From assembly GCA_023389045.1 (NCBI GenBank), contig JAEWEZ010000170.1:1-16126 (forward strand): a DNA stretch of 16,126 nucleotides, in the 5' to 3' direction. Source of the DNA: Actinomycetes bacterium (GTDB lineage: Bacteria > Actinomycetota > Actinomycetes > Actinomycetales > Dermabacteraceae). Positions within the stretch are counted from its first letter, which is position 1; the number at the start of each line of letters is the position of its first letter. The notes under the pieces are model-generated. The model saw only the letters and a list, made by a program, of their open reading frames with translations. It was not told the DNA's origin and did no database searches. Shown here piece after piece: positions 7,944-14,906 of this stretch. The position numbers and the translations under genes are program-made.

Positions 7944-8402
7944 GTGAGCCACGGAACTGCCCGCACCGACGCGCACCTGGCAGCAGCCCGGGAACTCGCG
8001 GGGCTCTTTGCCCGTTTTGGGGAGGCCCGACGGGTTCTCGAGCACCGTGCGCCGCTCGGCACAGCCGATATGCGCCTGCTGTGGCTTTTGACCGACGGAA
8101 AGCCCCGCACCCTGCGGGAAATCGCCACCGACCTCCAGCTCGAACAGTCCACGGTCAACCGACAGGTCAATGCCGCTCTCGCCGCAGGTCTGCTAGACCG
8201 TCACCGCGAGGGCGGCGGCGCCTATCTTGTGACAGCCTCCGCGGCAGGCACGCAGGCCTTCGAGGAGATTCTCGCCTCCTCCCTCGGCGTCTACCGGCAG
8301 GCACTGGCCGCGCTCGGCCCCGAGGCTGACCAGTTCCGGCGGCTGCTTGGCACCTACGTGGATGCCTTCCAGGAAGCGGTGGACGGCTCACACCTGGCAT
8401 GA
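7944..8402 (+). CDS. MarR-family transcriptional regulator
   Basis: A 152-residue winged-helix regulator of the MarR family, which acts as a dimer and usually represses its own operon until a small aromatic ligand or an oxidant releases it. The central domain reads RLLWLLTDGKPRTLREIATDL then LEQSTVNRQVNAALAAGLLDR, a classical helix-turn-helix whose recognition helix begins near residue 70. It is followed by the wing (GGGAYLVTASAAG). The flanking helices form the dimer interface. I chose GTG 7944 because GGAGG (7932-7936) is 7 bases upstream; the open frame runs much further back but there through the stem-loop region. The palindrome at 7891-7909 is a plausible operator. Its stop overlaps an ATG (8399-8402), and the methyltransferase gene follows on the same strand, so the two are probably co-transcribed. 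The exporter upstream may be a second target (inference). Confidence 0.87.
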   Translation: MSHGTARTDAHLAAARELAGLFARFGEARRVLEHRAPLGTADMRLLWLLTDGKPRTLREIATDLQLEQSTVNRQVNAALAAGLLDRHREGGGAYLVTASAAGTQAFEEILASSLGVYRQALAALGPEADQFRRLLGTYVDAFQEAVDGSHLA

Positions 8403-8476
8403 TCGGCGCTGCGCTCTCTGGCGCACCGCACCGCCTCCCCGCCCGGGGAGCAGATCACGCAGGGGAAGGACCCGCC

Positions 8477-9412
8477 ATGAGCTCGGTCGGAGGATTCGAC
8501 GAGGCCACCCATGACTACGTGCGCCTGTGTGGGCTGCTGTGGGATCCGCTCGGTGAGCGGGTTGCGCAGGCAGCGGGCCTGCAGACGGGCGATCGGGTGC
8601 TGGATGCCTGCGCGGGCGCGGGTTCCTCGGCGATCCCTGCGGCAACCCTCGTGGGGCCGACGGGGCAGGTGGATGCCGTGGATCTGTCGGCGAACCTGCT
8701 CGCGCAGATCCCTGAGCGCGCCCAGGCCGCTGCTCTCCCGGCCGGCCACGCACTCTCGAGCGCAGTCCCCAGCACGCTGCCGACTCAGCAGGCCCCGATT
8801 CGCACGCACGCTGAGGACGCCACCACCTTCGGCGAGGGTGAGCAGTGGGATGCGCTGGTCTGTGTGCTCGGGGTGGTTTTCTTTCCGGATCCGACGACGG
8901 GCACCCGCGCTCTGCTGTCGCGTCTCCGCCCCGGCGGCCGGGCCGCGATCGCGGTGTGGGATGAGGGCGTGATGCAGGACGTCGGCGCGGCCCTGTTCGG
9001 CGCGATCCAGCAGGTGACAGCCCCGTCGGACCCCACCTCGTTCGATCCCGCCCCGTCCGACCCCGCCGCGTCCGAACCAGCCCCGTCCGACCCCGCCGCG
9101 TCCCAACCAGCCCCGTCGGAAAATCCCTTTGCTTCCCGCGACAGTTTCGCCCGCTGGCTGACGAGCCACGGCCTCGAGAACGTGCGCGTCGAGCGGGTGC
9201 CGCATGCGCTGAGCGCTGACCCGGAGACGGCGTGGCTGCTCGTGCTCGGCTCCGGTTTCCGCGGGATGCTTGCCGGGCTCGATGAGGCGCAGCTCCAGGC
9301 GGTGCGCGAACAGTACCTCGCGACAATCACGCAGCAACCGCAGATCACTGCAAGCGTGATGCTCGGCCTCGGCACTGCCCCGGCAGCAGCGGCCGCTGCG
9401 CCCACTGCCTAA
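8477..9412 (+). CDS. Class I SAM-dependent methyltransferase
   Basis: A 311-residue Rossmann-fold methyltransferase that should transfer a methyl group from S-adenosylmethionine. Motif I is VLDACAGAGSS (residues 41-51), followed by a motif-II-like QVDAVDLSANLL and a motif IV/post-III region WDALVCVLGVVFFPDP, then LRPGGRAAIAVWD. The overall pattern is UbiE-like, but no cofactor-biosynthesis genes are near, so the substrate is unassigned. Residues about 182-214 are a low-complexity Pro-Ser-Asp-Ala insert encoded by a 30-base tandem repeat (9021-9120). It lies between the catalytic core and the C-terminal lid. An upstream ATG at 8399 overlaps the marR stop codon. However, GGGAAGGA (8463-8470) is well placed before ATG 8477, and the extra 26 residues look non-homologous, so 8477 is preferred. 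Expression is probably linked to marR. Confidence 0.82.
   Translation: MSSVGGFDEATHDYVRLCGLLWDPLGERVAQAAGLQTGDRVLDACAGAGSSAIPAATLVGPTGQVDAVDLSANLLAQIPERAQAAALPAGHALSSAVPSTLPTQQAPIRTHAEDATTFGEGEQWDALVCVLGVVFFPDPTTGTRALLSRLRPGGRAAIAVWDEGVMQDVGAALFGAIQQVTAPSDPTSFDPAPSDPAASEPAPSDPAASQPAPSENPFASRDSFARWLTSHGLENVRVERVPHALSADPETAWLLVLGSGFRGMLAGLDEAQLQAVREQYLATITQQPQITASVMLGLGTAPAAAAAAPTA
9021..9120 (+). repeat. In-frame 30-base tandem repeat inside the methyltransferase gene
   Basis: About 3.3 copies of a 30-base unit beginning CCCCGTCCGACCCCGCCGCG run at 9021-9050, 9051-9080, 9081-9110 and a partial 9111-9120. Copies two and three differ at one base; copy one is more diverged. The period is a multiple of three, so copy-number change would lengthen or shorten the Pro-Ser-Asp-Ala linker by ten residues without a frameshift. 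Confidence 0.9.
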
Positions 9413-9428
9413 AACACACCGCCTAAAC

Positions 9429-9458
9429 CGCACCGGCTATTCCTCGCAGGTCGGTGCG
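9429..9458. terminator. Weak stem-loop between convergent genes
   Basis: CGCACCG (9429-9435) pairs with CGGTGCG (9452-9458) across a 16-base loop, in the gap between the convergent methyltransferase and FAD monooxygenase genes. There is no T-run, so termination is only a guess from position. Confidence 0.3.
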
Positions 9459-9535
9459 CATCCGCTGCACCGCAGGCCGCGCCGGGCCCAGCCACTCACC
9501 GTCGGCCCCTCACCGCGCGCCCGCGCGTCCCGCGG

Positions 9536-10684
9536 TTACCGCCTATTGCGTTCGGGTCGGGGCCAGCGTTGGATCCGACAGGACGACGCAGCCATGACCC
9601 AGCTCGGCGCCATCCGAAGCAGGGTGCGTGCAGCGGTCGCCGCAACCCCTTCGGCCTGCGCGAGCCGCCCCAGGGTGCGGGAGGCCGACCACACGCTGCG
9701 TGCGCGTGGCCTGCGGATTCGCGTGTACTGCGTGAGGGCGGCGTCGATGCCCTCGGCGCCGTACTCCCCCGCCCATCCCAGCAGCGTGACCAGGGAGGCG
9801 GCATCTTCGAGGGCCTGCCCGGCGCCCTGCCCGAGGTGCGGGGTCATGGCATGCGCGGCGTCGCCGAGCAGGGCAACCTGCCCGCGGTGGAAACACTCCG
9901 GGATCGCTGCGAGGTCATGCAGGTCGTGGCGCATCAGATCAGCGTCCGTCGTCGCGTCAATCAGTTGCGGAATCGGGGCGCACCAGGTGCCCACATGCTC
10001 ACGGAGGGCGGCACGTTCATCCGCGATCTGCGGGTTCGACGGCGAACTCATCGTGACGTACCAGTAGATGCGGTCATCCGGCAGCGGCACGTAACCGACG
10101 ATCCCGCCCGGCCCCCACGTTTCCGAGATCTGCCCTCCGAGGTCTACGGGGCTGCTGGTCACCCCCCTCCAGGCAAGCGCGCCGGTATGCCGAACACCGC
10201 GGTCCAGGCCGAGCGCGACACGGGCCTGGCTGTGGATCCCGTCGGCCGCAATAACGACGTCGAAGCGCTCGGTCGAGTTACCAACGGTGACGCGCGGACT
10301 GCCATCCGGCGCAACCTCAGCAAAAGCACCGCAGCGGAGCGTTCCCGGGGCGAGCCCTTCGCGCAGCACACGGTGCAGGTCGGCGCGGTGCACGGCGCAC
10401 ACGTCGGCGAGTACTTCAGCGGGAAGAGACACGAGCCAGGCGCCGCTCGAGTCCCGCTGCCCGCAGCGCATCCCGCGGAAGGGCGCGCAGGAAACCTCCC
10501 GCACCTCGTCCCCCAGCCCGAGCACGTCGAGAGCTTCCATGGCGTTGGGGAAGAGGGTGAGTCCAGCACCGACGGGGCTCGCATCCGCACGACGTTCCAG
10601 GACGAGGACCTCATGCCCGTCAGCCTGCAGACCGCGGGCCGTGGCAAGCCCACCGATTCCAGCTCCGATCACGGCGATTCGCAT
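9536..10684 (-). CDS. FAD-dependent aromatic-type monooxygenase
   Basis: A 382-residue flavoprotein of the salicylate/p-hydroxybenzoate hydroxylase class. These proteins use NAD(P)H and O2 to hydroxylate aromatic or related compounds. The N-terminal dinucleotide fold has GAGIGG (7-12) and the ribose-binding acid E30. HRADLHRVL (99-107) is the conserved helix facing the FAD. The DG motif occurs in AADGIHS (146-152, D148-G149), and the second FAD motif is GDAAHAMTPHLGQG (274-287). Length and motif spacing are complete. The start ATG 10684 has GGGGG four bases upstream, an imperfect ribosome site. The gene is divergent from a TPR gene across 161 bases that must hold both promoters. I found no certain boxes: minus-strand TAGGCT near 10740 is possible. 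A role in catabolism, quinone chemistry or drug modification cannot be separated from sequence. Confidence 0.88.
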   Translation of the reverse strand: MRIAVIGAGIGGLATARGLQADGHEVLVLERRADASPVGAGLTLFPNAMEALDVLGLGDEVREVSCAPFRGMRCGQRDSSGAWLVSLPAEVLADVCAVHRADLHRVLREGLAPGTLRCGAFAEVAPDGSPRVTVGNSTERFDVVIAADGIHSQARVALGLDRGVRHTGALAWRGVTSSPVDLGGQISETWGPGGIVGYVPLPDDRIYWYVTMSSPSNPQIADERAALREHVGTWCAPIPQLIDATTDADLMRHDLHDLAAIPECFHRGQVALLGDAAHAMTPHLGQGAGQALEDAASLVTLLGWAGEYGAEGIDAALTQYTRIRRPRARSVWSASRTLGRLAQAEGVAATAARTLLRMAPSWVMAASSCRIQRWPRPERNRR

Positions 10685-10845
10685 GGTTCCCCCGGTGCAT
10701 CACGGCCCGGATCGCTCGCCCCCGGGCCTTTCTAAGCAGCCTAGCCACGCTGCCAGCCTGTTGATATCGTTCATATGTTCCCCTTCCCCCTCCCCTGCGG
10801 GCCACTAGACTCCTGCCCCATCCGCACACAACAGAGGGGGACACT

Positions 10846-11292
10846 GTGGAAACGCTCGACGACGCCCTGTACGACCAGATCACGGCGCTGTGCAAGCAGG
10901 GCGATGACCTGTTTGAAACTGGCCGCCTGGATGAAGCCTTGGAGCGATACAACCAGGCCTGGGCGCTCCTGCCCGACCCGAAGCATCAGTGGGAAGCCGC
11001 GACCTGGATTCTCACTGCGATCGGCGATGCGAACTACACCAAGGGCGACTACCAGATGGCCCGCAACGCCCTCACCGGCGCGATGCACTGCCCGGATGCG
11101 ATTGGGAACCCGTTCATTCACCTGCGTCTGGGCGAGTGCCAGTTCGAGCTGGGCGACCTGGATCGCGCCGCGGATGAACTCATGCGCGCTTACATGGGAG
11201 CCGGCCCGGAGATCTTCGAGGGCGACGACCCGAAGTACCTGCGTTTCCTCTCTACCCGCGCGAAGGACATCGAAGTTCCGCCCGGGGACTGA
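10846..11292 (+). CDS. Small TPR-repeat protein
   Basis: A 148-residue soluble protein built almost wholly of tetratricopeptide helices. TPR-like units are seen at about 13-47 (KQGDDLFETGRLDEALERYN), about 55-85 (GDANYTKGDYQMARNAL) and about 90-120 (HLRLGECQFELGDLDRAADEL), followed by a short acidic C-terminus (IFEGDDPKY). No signal peptide or membrane segment. TPR proteins act as protein-protein scaffolds; no enzymatic residues are evident. The start GTG 10846 follows GAGGGGG (10834-10840) at good spacing. It looks like a stand-alone member of a small-TPR family scattered through many phyla. The partner is unknown. Its stop is only four bases from the convergent GNAT gene, and no terminator is visible between them. 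Confidence 0.85.
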   Translation: METLDDALYDQITALCKQGDDLFETGRLDEALERYNQAWALLPDPKHQWEAATWILTAIGDANYTKGDYQMARNALTGAMHCPDAIGNPFIHLRLGECQFELGDLDRAADELMRAYMGAGPEIFEGDDPKYLRFLSTRAKDIEVPPGD

Positions 11293-11296
11293 GCCG

Positions 11297-11866
11297 TCAG
11301 CTCGTCGGGCCCTCGTATCGCACCGGCTCGTGCTGCGGCCACGGGTCGCTCTTCAGGCGCCCGTAGGTGTCCACGTCGATCCGTTCACCGTCGACGAGGA
11401 ACTTGCCTCGCTCGGTGCCTTCCTTCAGGAACCCGGCGGCGCGGGCGACGGCGCCGGAGGCCGGATTGTTCACCCGGTGCCCTAGTTCGAGGCGTTCCAG
11501 GCCGAGGTCATGCAGAGCCCAGTCGCTCACCGTTGCCACGGCGCGGGATGTCCACCCGCGGCCTCGGGCGGCGAGGTTCATCCAGTAGAAGACCCAGCCA
11601 GAGCGGTTTTCTCGGTCCACACTGATCCCAACGAAACCGACGAGCCTCTCCCCCTCGGCGATCGCCCAGCCCTCCATACCGGCCGTGCGGTCGCTCATGT
11701 GCTGCACGTAGCGTTCCGCATCCTCGAGCGTGCGCACATCACCCTGCCGAGCCATATCGGGGCTTGCCGTGAACGCGGCCAACACGGCGGGGGCGTCCCG
11801 CGTGCACAGCCGTCTCAATGTCGGGCTTGCCCCGCTCTTGTCACCCTCGCACTCAGCAGCGGTCAT
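11297..11866 (-). CDS. GNAT-family N-acetyltransferase (RimJ/RimL-like)
   Basis: A 189-residue acetyl-CoA-dependent N-acetyltransferase of the RimJ/RimL type. Members acetylate protein N-termini, amino sugars, polyamines or drugs. The pattern runs LRRLCTRDAPAVLAAF (first strand and helix), WAIAEGERLVGFVGI (beta 3-4), then the acetyl-CoA loop written here as ARGRGWTSRAV (the Q/RxxGxG/A position). It ends with the C-terminal LGHRVNNPASGAVARAAGF helix typical of the family. I prefer ATG 11866, where AGGAAAGGA precedes it; a start at 11917 would add 17 polar, unconserved residues. A short palindrome GCCCGACGGGC (11884-11894) lies just upstream of the ribosome site. The gene is monocistronic and converges on the TPR gene four bases away. 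Substrate unknown. Confidence 0.87.
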   Translation of the reverse strand: MTAAECEGDKSGASPTLRRLCTRDAPAVLAAFTASPDMARQGDVRTLEDAERYVQHMSDRTAGMEGWAIAEGERLVGFVGISVDRENRSGWVFYWMNLAARGRGWTSRAVATVSDWALHDLGLERLELGHRVNNPASGAVARAAGFLKEGTERGKFLVDGERIDVDTYGRLKSDPWPQHEPVRYEGPTS

Positions 11867-12030
11867 CGCGTTTTTCCTTTCCTGCCCGACGGGCCTTGTC
11901 TCACCGTTTCGTGCCACGCCCGTCGGCCCTCCCAGCCCCGTCGGCCCTTCATCACACCCCGCGCACCCACCGGCAACGCAAGGGCGCGACCGGAACAGTT
12001 CCCGGGCGCGCCCTGCGCAGACTCACGCGC

Positions 12031-12075
12031 GTGAACTCACCGAGGCGCCATCAAGACGACGCCCTGCGAGTTCAC
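12031..12075 (-). terminator. Stem-loop downstream of the aldolase gene
   Basis: GTGAACTC (12031-12038) pairs with GAGTTCAC (12068-12075), with an inner GGCG/CGCC stem (12044-12047 with 12060-12063) around a 12-base loop. It starts 11 bases after the aldolase stop codon on the minus strand. No T-run follows, so it may be a Rho-dependent pause, an mRNA 3' stabiliser or a weak terminator. Confidence 0.4.
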
Positions 12076-12086
12076 CGCGGGCGAGA

Positions 12087-12974
12087 TCAGGCCACGGAGG
12101 CGGCGTGGATCTTCTCGGCCGCATCGGCGAGCATCGCGTCGAACTCCTCCTGGCTCTGCTGGGCAGAGAGGCCTTCGGAGAGGGCGCGGCTGAAGCTCGC
12201 GATGACGCCGGGGTTCTTGGCCAGACGCTCGTTGGCGTCGTCGCGGCTGAAACCACCGGAGAGAGCCACCACGCGCAGCACCTTCGGGTGCTCGACGAGC
12301 TCGGTGTAGAAGCCGTCCACCTCGGGGATGGAAAGCTTCAGCATGATCTGCTGGCCCTCGGGGAGGTTCTCGAGGTGAGCGAGGATTTCGTCCTTGAGGA
12401 CCTTCTCGATCTCGGCGCGGTTCTCGGCGTGGATGTCCACCTCGGGCTCCAGGATGGGCATGAGACCGGCGGCGATCACCTGCTTGCCCACCTCGAACTG
12501 CTGGTCAACGACCTTCTTGATGCCCTCGGGGTTCAGCTCCTTGATGACGGAGCGCTCCTTGGTGCCGAAAATGTTCTTGGCAACGCCGCGCTTGAGCAGC
12601 TCATCGAGCTGCGGCATCGGCTTCATGAGCTGCACGCCGTCCTCGAGGTCGGCCAGGCCCTTGTCGATCTTGAGGAAGGGAACGACGCCCTTCTTCTGCC
12701 ACAGGTAGTCGGCAGTGGGCATCCCCTCGATCTCGCGGTCCATGGTCTGCTCGAACAGGATCGCGCCAATGATCTTGGAGGAATCGAAGCTGGGGCTGGT
12801 GATGATGCGGGTGCGCATCGCATGCACCAGGTCGAACATTTCCTCTTCGCTCGAGTACTCGCTCTCCTCGATGCCGTAGGCCTTCAGCGCCTTGGGCGTC
12901 GAGCCGCCGCTCTGGTCCAGCGCGGCGATGAAGCCCTGGCCCTGGCGGATCTTCTCGGTCATCTCGTTGTTCAT
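12087..12974 (-). CDS. fda: Class I fructose-bisphosphate aldolase
   Basis: Class I (Schiff-base) aldolase that cleaves fructose 1,6-bisphosphate to glyceraldehyde 3-phosphate and dihydroxyacetone phosphate in glycolysis and runs in reverse in gluconeogenesis. Near-universal family blocks are present: GFIAALDQSGGSTPKAL (14-30), GAILFEQTMDR (70-80), GVVPFLKIDKGL (96-107), PILEPEVDI (173-181) and LSGGFSRDDAN (238-248). The Schiff-base lysine is K213 in MLKLSIP. The 295-residue length matches the staphylococcal-type single-domain class I enzyme, and no metal ligands of class II enzymes are seen. The start at ATG 12974 has GGGGAAAGG upstream; a longer frame from 13022 adds unconserved residues. 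It is a single-gene unit with its own candidate promoter (13087-13115). Most actinobacteria also carry a class II enzyme elsewhere, which I cannot check here. Confidence 0.96.
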   Translation of the reverse strand: MNNEMTEKIRQGQGFIAALDQSGGSTPKALKAYGIEESEYSSEEEMFDLVHAMRTRIITSPSFDSSKIIGAILFEQTMDREIEGMPTADYLWQKKGVVPFLKIDKGLADLEDGVQLMKPMPQLDELLKRGVAKNIFGTKERSVIKELNPEGIKKVVDQQFEVGKQVIAAGLMPILEPEVDIHAENRAEIEKVLKDEILAHLENLPEGQQIMLKLSIPEVDGFYTELVEHPKVLRVVALSGGFSRDDANERLAKNPGVIASFSRALSEGLSAQQSQEEFDAMLADAAEKIHAASVA

Positions 12975-13083
12975 GCGAACCTTTCCCCTTCGTTGGAGTG
13001 CGCGGAACGGATGGAACCGCACACCGCACCGTCATCGGCGCAGTGCAGGCGGGGCGTACGCGCAGGGGCGCTGCCTGCCTCGT

Positions 13084-13115
13084 CCCATCCTAGGGATGAA
13101 ACGGGATGGGCGCAC
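13084..13115 (-). promoter_or_regulatory. Candidate fda promoter overlapped by a dyad
   Basis: On the minus strand, TAGGAT (13087-13092) is a typical actinobacterial -10 box, with a poor -35 (GTGCGC, 13110-13115) 17 bases away. A dyad, CCCATCC (13084-13090) with GGATGGG (13104-13110), overlaps the -10. It includes a smaller palindrome, CATCC-tag-GGATG. It sits about 110 bases before the aldolase start and could be an operator. Confidence 0.4.
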
Positions 13116-13199
13116 CCGCTTGGGTGGGGGTGGCATCCCGGTGGGCGGAAGGTGTGCGGGTGGTGGGTCAGACGGGCCCCAGCCGATCACCTACCGTGC

Positions 13200-13249
13200 C
13201 CGGGCACGACCACGGGCACGACCAGGAACCACGGGCACGACCAGGAACC
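13200..13249. repeat. 19-base tandem repeat
   Basis: Two identical copies of a 19-base unit (13212-13230 and 13231-13249), ACGGGCACGACCAGGAACC, are preceded by a partial copy (13200-13211). They lie nine bases beyond the end of the alpha/beta-hydrolase gene and upstream of the aldolase promoter. Too few and too contiguous for a CRISPR; a short minisatellite. Confidence 0.85.
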
Positions 13250-13258
13250 AAGCTGCGA

Positions 13259-14098
13259 TTAGTCCTGCTTCTCCAGCAGATCGCGAACCACCTGGGCGAT
13301 CAGTTCAGGCTGCGTGCACGGGATGCGGTGCCCGGACTGCTCCGCGAGGATGAGCTGGGCCCCGAGGGCTTCCGCGGTCTCGCGGTGCGCCGCGTTGATG
13401 CGTTCCCGCATCGCGGCGGGCTCCCCGTGATCAGGCTGGGTGCCGGTCAGGAGCACCGACGGGACGGGAAGCGGCTCGGCGTGCAGGCCCTGCATGCCCG
13501 GCAGGAACTGGGCGAGTTCGGCGGAAGCTTCCTTGGCGGCGCTCACGCTGCAGCATGCGGCAAGGGTCTGTTCGCGGTCCGATGCGGGGAGCTCGTCCAC
13601 GAGACGGGCGGTCATGCGCCGGAGCAGGCCGAAGCGAGCGAGCATAGGCATCAGCCGACGCTGCAGATTCAGGGTGATGGGATGGTATTCGCCGAGAAGA
13701 TGCTCATCGCTCGGATCCACGAGGACGATTCCGCGCACGGTGTCGCTGAGCTGACCGGTGGCTGCCACGGTACGCAGGATGGGTCCGCCCCAGCTGTGCC
13801 CGACGAGAATCAGCTGCCCATGCGGGATATGGCGGGCGACGGTAGCGAGGTCATCTGCCAGACGCTGCAGGGTGCGAGGCTCGCGGTCCGGGATGCTCTC
13901 CCCGATACCTGCTCGGTTGTAGGCAAGCACCTGGCAGTGCGGGGCAAGCAGGCGCAGAACCGGACCCCAGGAGGGCGCGCTCATCCCGAGGCCCGCTTCA
14001 AAGACCACTACGGCGGGGCCTTCCCCGGCGTGAAGCGCCGAGAGTGTGCGCCCGTCGGAGGTCGGGATGGTGAGCGGGTTCAGCGTGGCGGCAGACAT
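13259..14098 (-). CDS. Alpha/beta hydrolase
   Basis: A 279-residue alpha/beta-hydrolase-fold enzyme, probably an esterase or related hydrolase. The oxyanion region is FEAGLGMSAPSW (33-44). The nucleophile elbow is GHSWGG (100-105) with S102. A late-strand acid candidate is D223 in TGTQPDHGEP, with D128 in VLVDPSDE as alternative. The catalytic histidine is H257 in SGH. No signal peptide is visible, so it is likely cytoplasmic. The start ATG 14098 has no recognisable Shine-Dalgarno sequence and lies only 20 bases after the stop of the upstream ABM-fold gene. Translation may therefore depend on ribosomes arriving from that gene. It appears to be the last gene of the fitAB-like transcript. A 19-base tandem repeat and about 280 bases separate it from the aldolase gene. 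Substrate unknown. Confidence 0.86.
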   Translation of the reverse strand: MSAATLNPLTIPTSDGRTLSALHAGEGPAVVVFEAGLGMSAPSWGPVLRLLAPHCQVLAYNRAGIGESIPDREPRTLQRLADDLATVARHIPHGQLILVGHSWGGPILRTVAATGQLSDTVRGIVLVDPSDEHLLGEYHPITLNLQRRLMPMLARFGLLRRMTARLVDELPASDREQTLAACCSVSAAKEASAELAQFLPGMQGLHAEPLPVPSVLLTGTQPDHGEPAAMRERINAAHRETAEALGAQLILAEQSGHRIPCTQPELIAQVVRDLLEKQD

Positions 14099-14118
14099 GC
14101 CGCGAGATTACTAGCGAG

Positions 14119-14484
14119 TCAACTGAGTGTGTAGTCCCGACGGATACCCGCCGTGACCGTTCCCCACTCGCTCTCCTGCACGCGCTTCTGGTGAGCCTCG
14201 AATGCGGATCGGCTCGCAAACTCCTCATGAACGGTCCAGACGAGCGGGTCATCCGTCGGCTCCACGTCAAAGCGCATACAGCCGGGCTCTGCGCGGGTGA
14301 GCTCGATATGACGCGGCAGGTAGAGCCGCACCGTGGCGGCCTCGGCTTCGGTGGCGCAGCGGAGATAGCCGGTGAGCTGGACGGGGGTGTGGGGCAGTTC
14401 CGCAGCACCTGTTGGTTCAGAACTGCCTGACGGGAGCGCGGCAGCGGTAGCTGGGGCGCGTGGGGGTTCAGGGCGGGTGGTCAT
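14119..14484 (-). CDS. Antibiotic-biosynthesis-monooxygenase (ABM/YgiN-like) fold protein
   Basis: A 121-residue protein whose C-terminal 80 residues match the ABM dimeric alpha/beta-barrel fold. This fold is shared by small cofactor-independent quinol or heme-type monooxygenases and by proteins of unknown role. Seen here are VQLTGYLRCATEAEA (strand and helix 1), LPRHIELTRAEPGCMRFDV (the family's H...EPG..F block), WTVHEEFASRSAFEAHQKR and the last strand. The first 35 residues are Pro/Ala/Ser-rich, probably disordered and not part of the domain. The start at ATG 14484 overlaps the toxin stop in an ATGA (14481-14484), with GTGGAG upstream. It is therefore translationally coupled to the toxin gene. 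Activity is unproven, and active-site residues in this fold are not diagnostic. Confidence 0.8.
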   Translation of the reverse strand: MTTRPEPPRAPATAAALPSGSSEPTGAAELPHTPVQLTGYLRCATEAEAATVRLYLPRHIELTRAEPGCMRFDVEPTDDPLVWTVHEEFASRSAFEAHQKRVQESEWGTVTAGIRRDYTLS

Positions 14485-14906
14485 GTTGGCAGGCTCCACG
14501 GATTGATGAGTGTGACCCCGGTGTGCTCGAAGTCTTTGACATTCCGCGTGGCGCACGTGGCGTGATGCGCCCTGCAGATCGCGGCAATTTGCGCAACGGC
14601 TGAGCTGATCGGGGCGCCCGCTGCTTCACGCGCTGCGAGTACATCGGCATAGCAACGAGCCGCCGCTTCATCGAAGGGAAGCACAGCGCCGGTGCCTCGG
14701 TACGGCTCCGCCGTTGCCGTGATGCGCTGTAAGAGCTCCGGTCGACGGCGCCCCTCCGGGAGCTGACGTGCCCCTGCCAACAGCTCTGCGAGAGTGATTG
14801 ACGTGATCGCTACATCATCAGAGAGCGTCGACAACCAATCGATGACCTGCGGCGCTGGCGCTCGACGAAAGAGTTCCGAGATCACATTGGTGTCGAGCAC
14901 GATCAT
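14481..14906 (-). CDS. FitB/VapC-type PIN-domain toxin, with an acidic residue replaced
   Basis: A 141-residue PIN-domain protein of the FitB subgroup of VapC toxins, which are Mg2+-dependent ribonucleases held inactive by a FitA/VapB partner. Family marks are MIVLDTNVISE (D5), ITLAELLAGA (E41), the R-x-x-G-x-P-I helix at 93-100, and TRNVKDFEHTG followed by LINPW (D125). The third acidic position, normally Asp in the xDAQIAA block, is Val here: residues 101-109 read SSAVAQIAA, with V104 where FitB has D104. The remaining three acids are intact. The start ATG 14906 overlaps the antitoxin stop in an ATGA (14903-14906), standard for such operons. The gene also overlaps the next gene by ATGA. Loss of one metal ligand could weaken or abolish cleavage while leaving antitoxin binding. 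Confidence 0.9.
   Translation of the reverse strand: MIVLDTNVISELFRRAPAPQVIDWLSTLSDDVAITSITLAELLAGARQLPEGRRRPELLQRITATAEPYRGTGAVLPFDEAAARCYADVLAAREAAGAPISSAVAQIAAICRAHHATCATRNVKDFEHTGVTLINPWSLPT

Noticed and set aside
8399..8476. N-terminal extension of the methyltransferase from the ATG overlapping the marR stop
   Set aside because: The 26 extra residues look non-homologous, and a strong ribosome site lies directly before ATG 8477.
8354..9433. A 359-codon minus-strand frame opposite the methyltransferase, including a repetitive Gly-Arg-Gly stretch
   Set aside because: The repetitive stretch is only the antisense reading of the 30-base tandem repeat. The plus-strand methyltransferase has recognisable motifs.
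13200..13249. Possible CRISPR repeats
   Set aside because: Units are directly adjacent without spacers and only two full copies exist; no cas genes.
11730..13262. A 510-codon plus-strand open frame opposite the aldolase
   Set aside because: Leu/His/Asp-rich antisense product without domain similarity; the aldolase on the minus strand is unmistakable.
13106..14134. A 342-codon plus-strand open frame opposite the alpha/beta hydrolase
   Set aside because: Begins inside the tandem repeat, has no domain pattern, and is antisense to a complete hydrolase.
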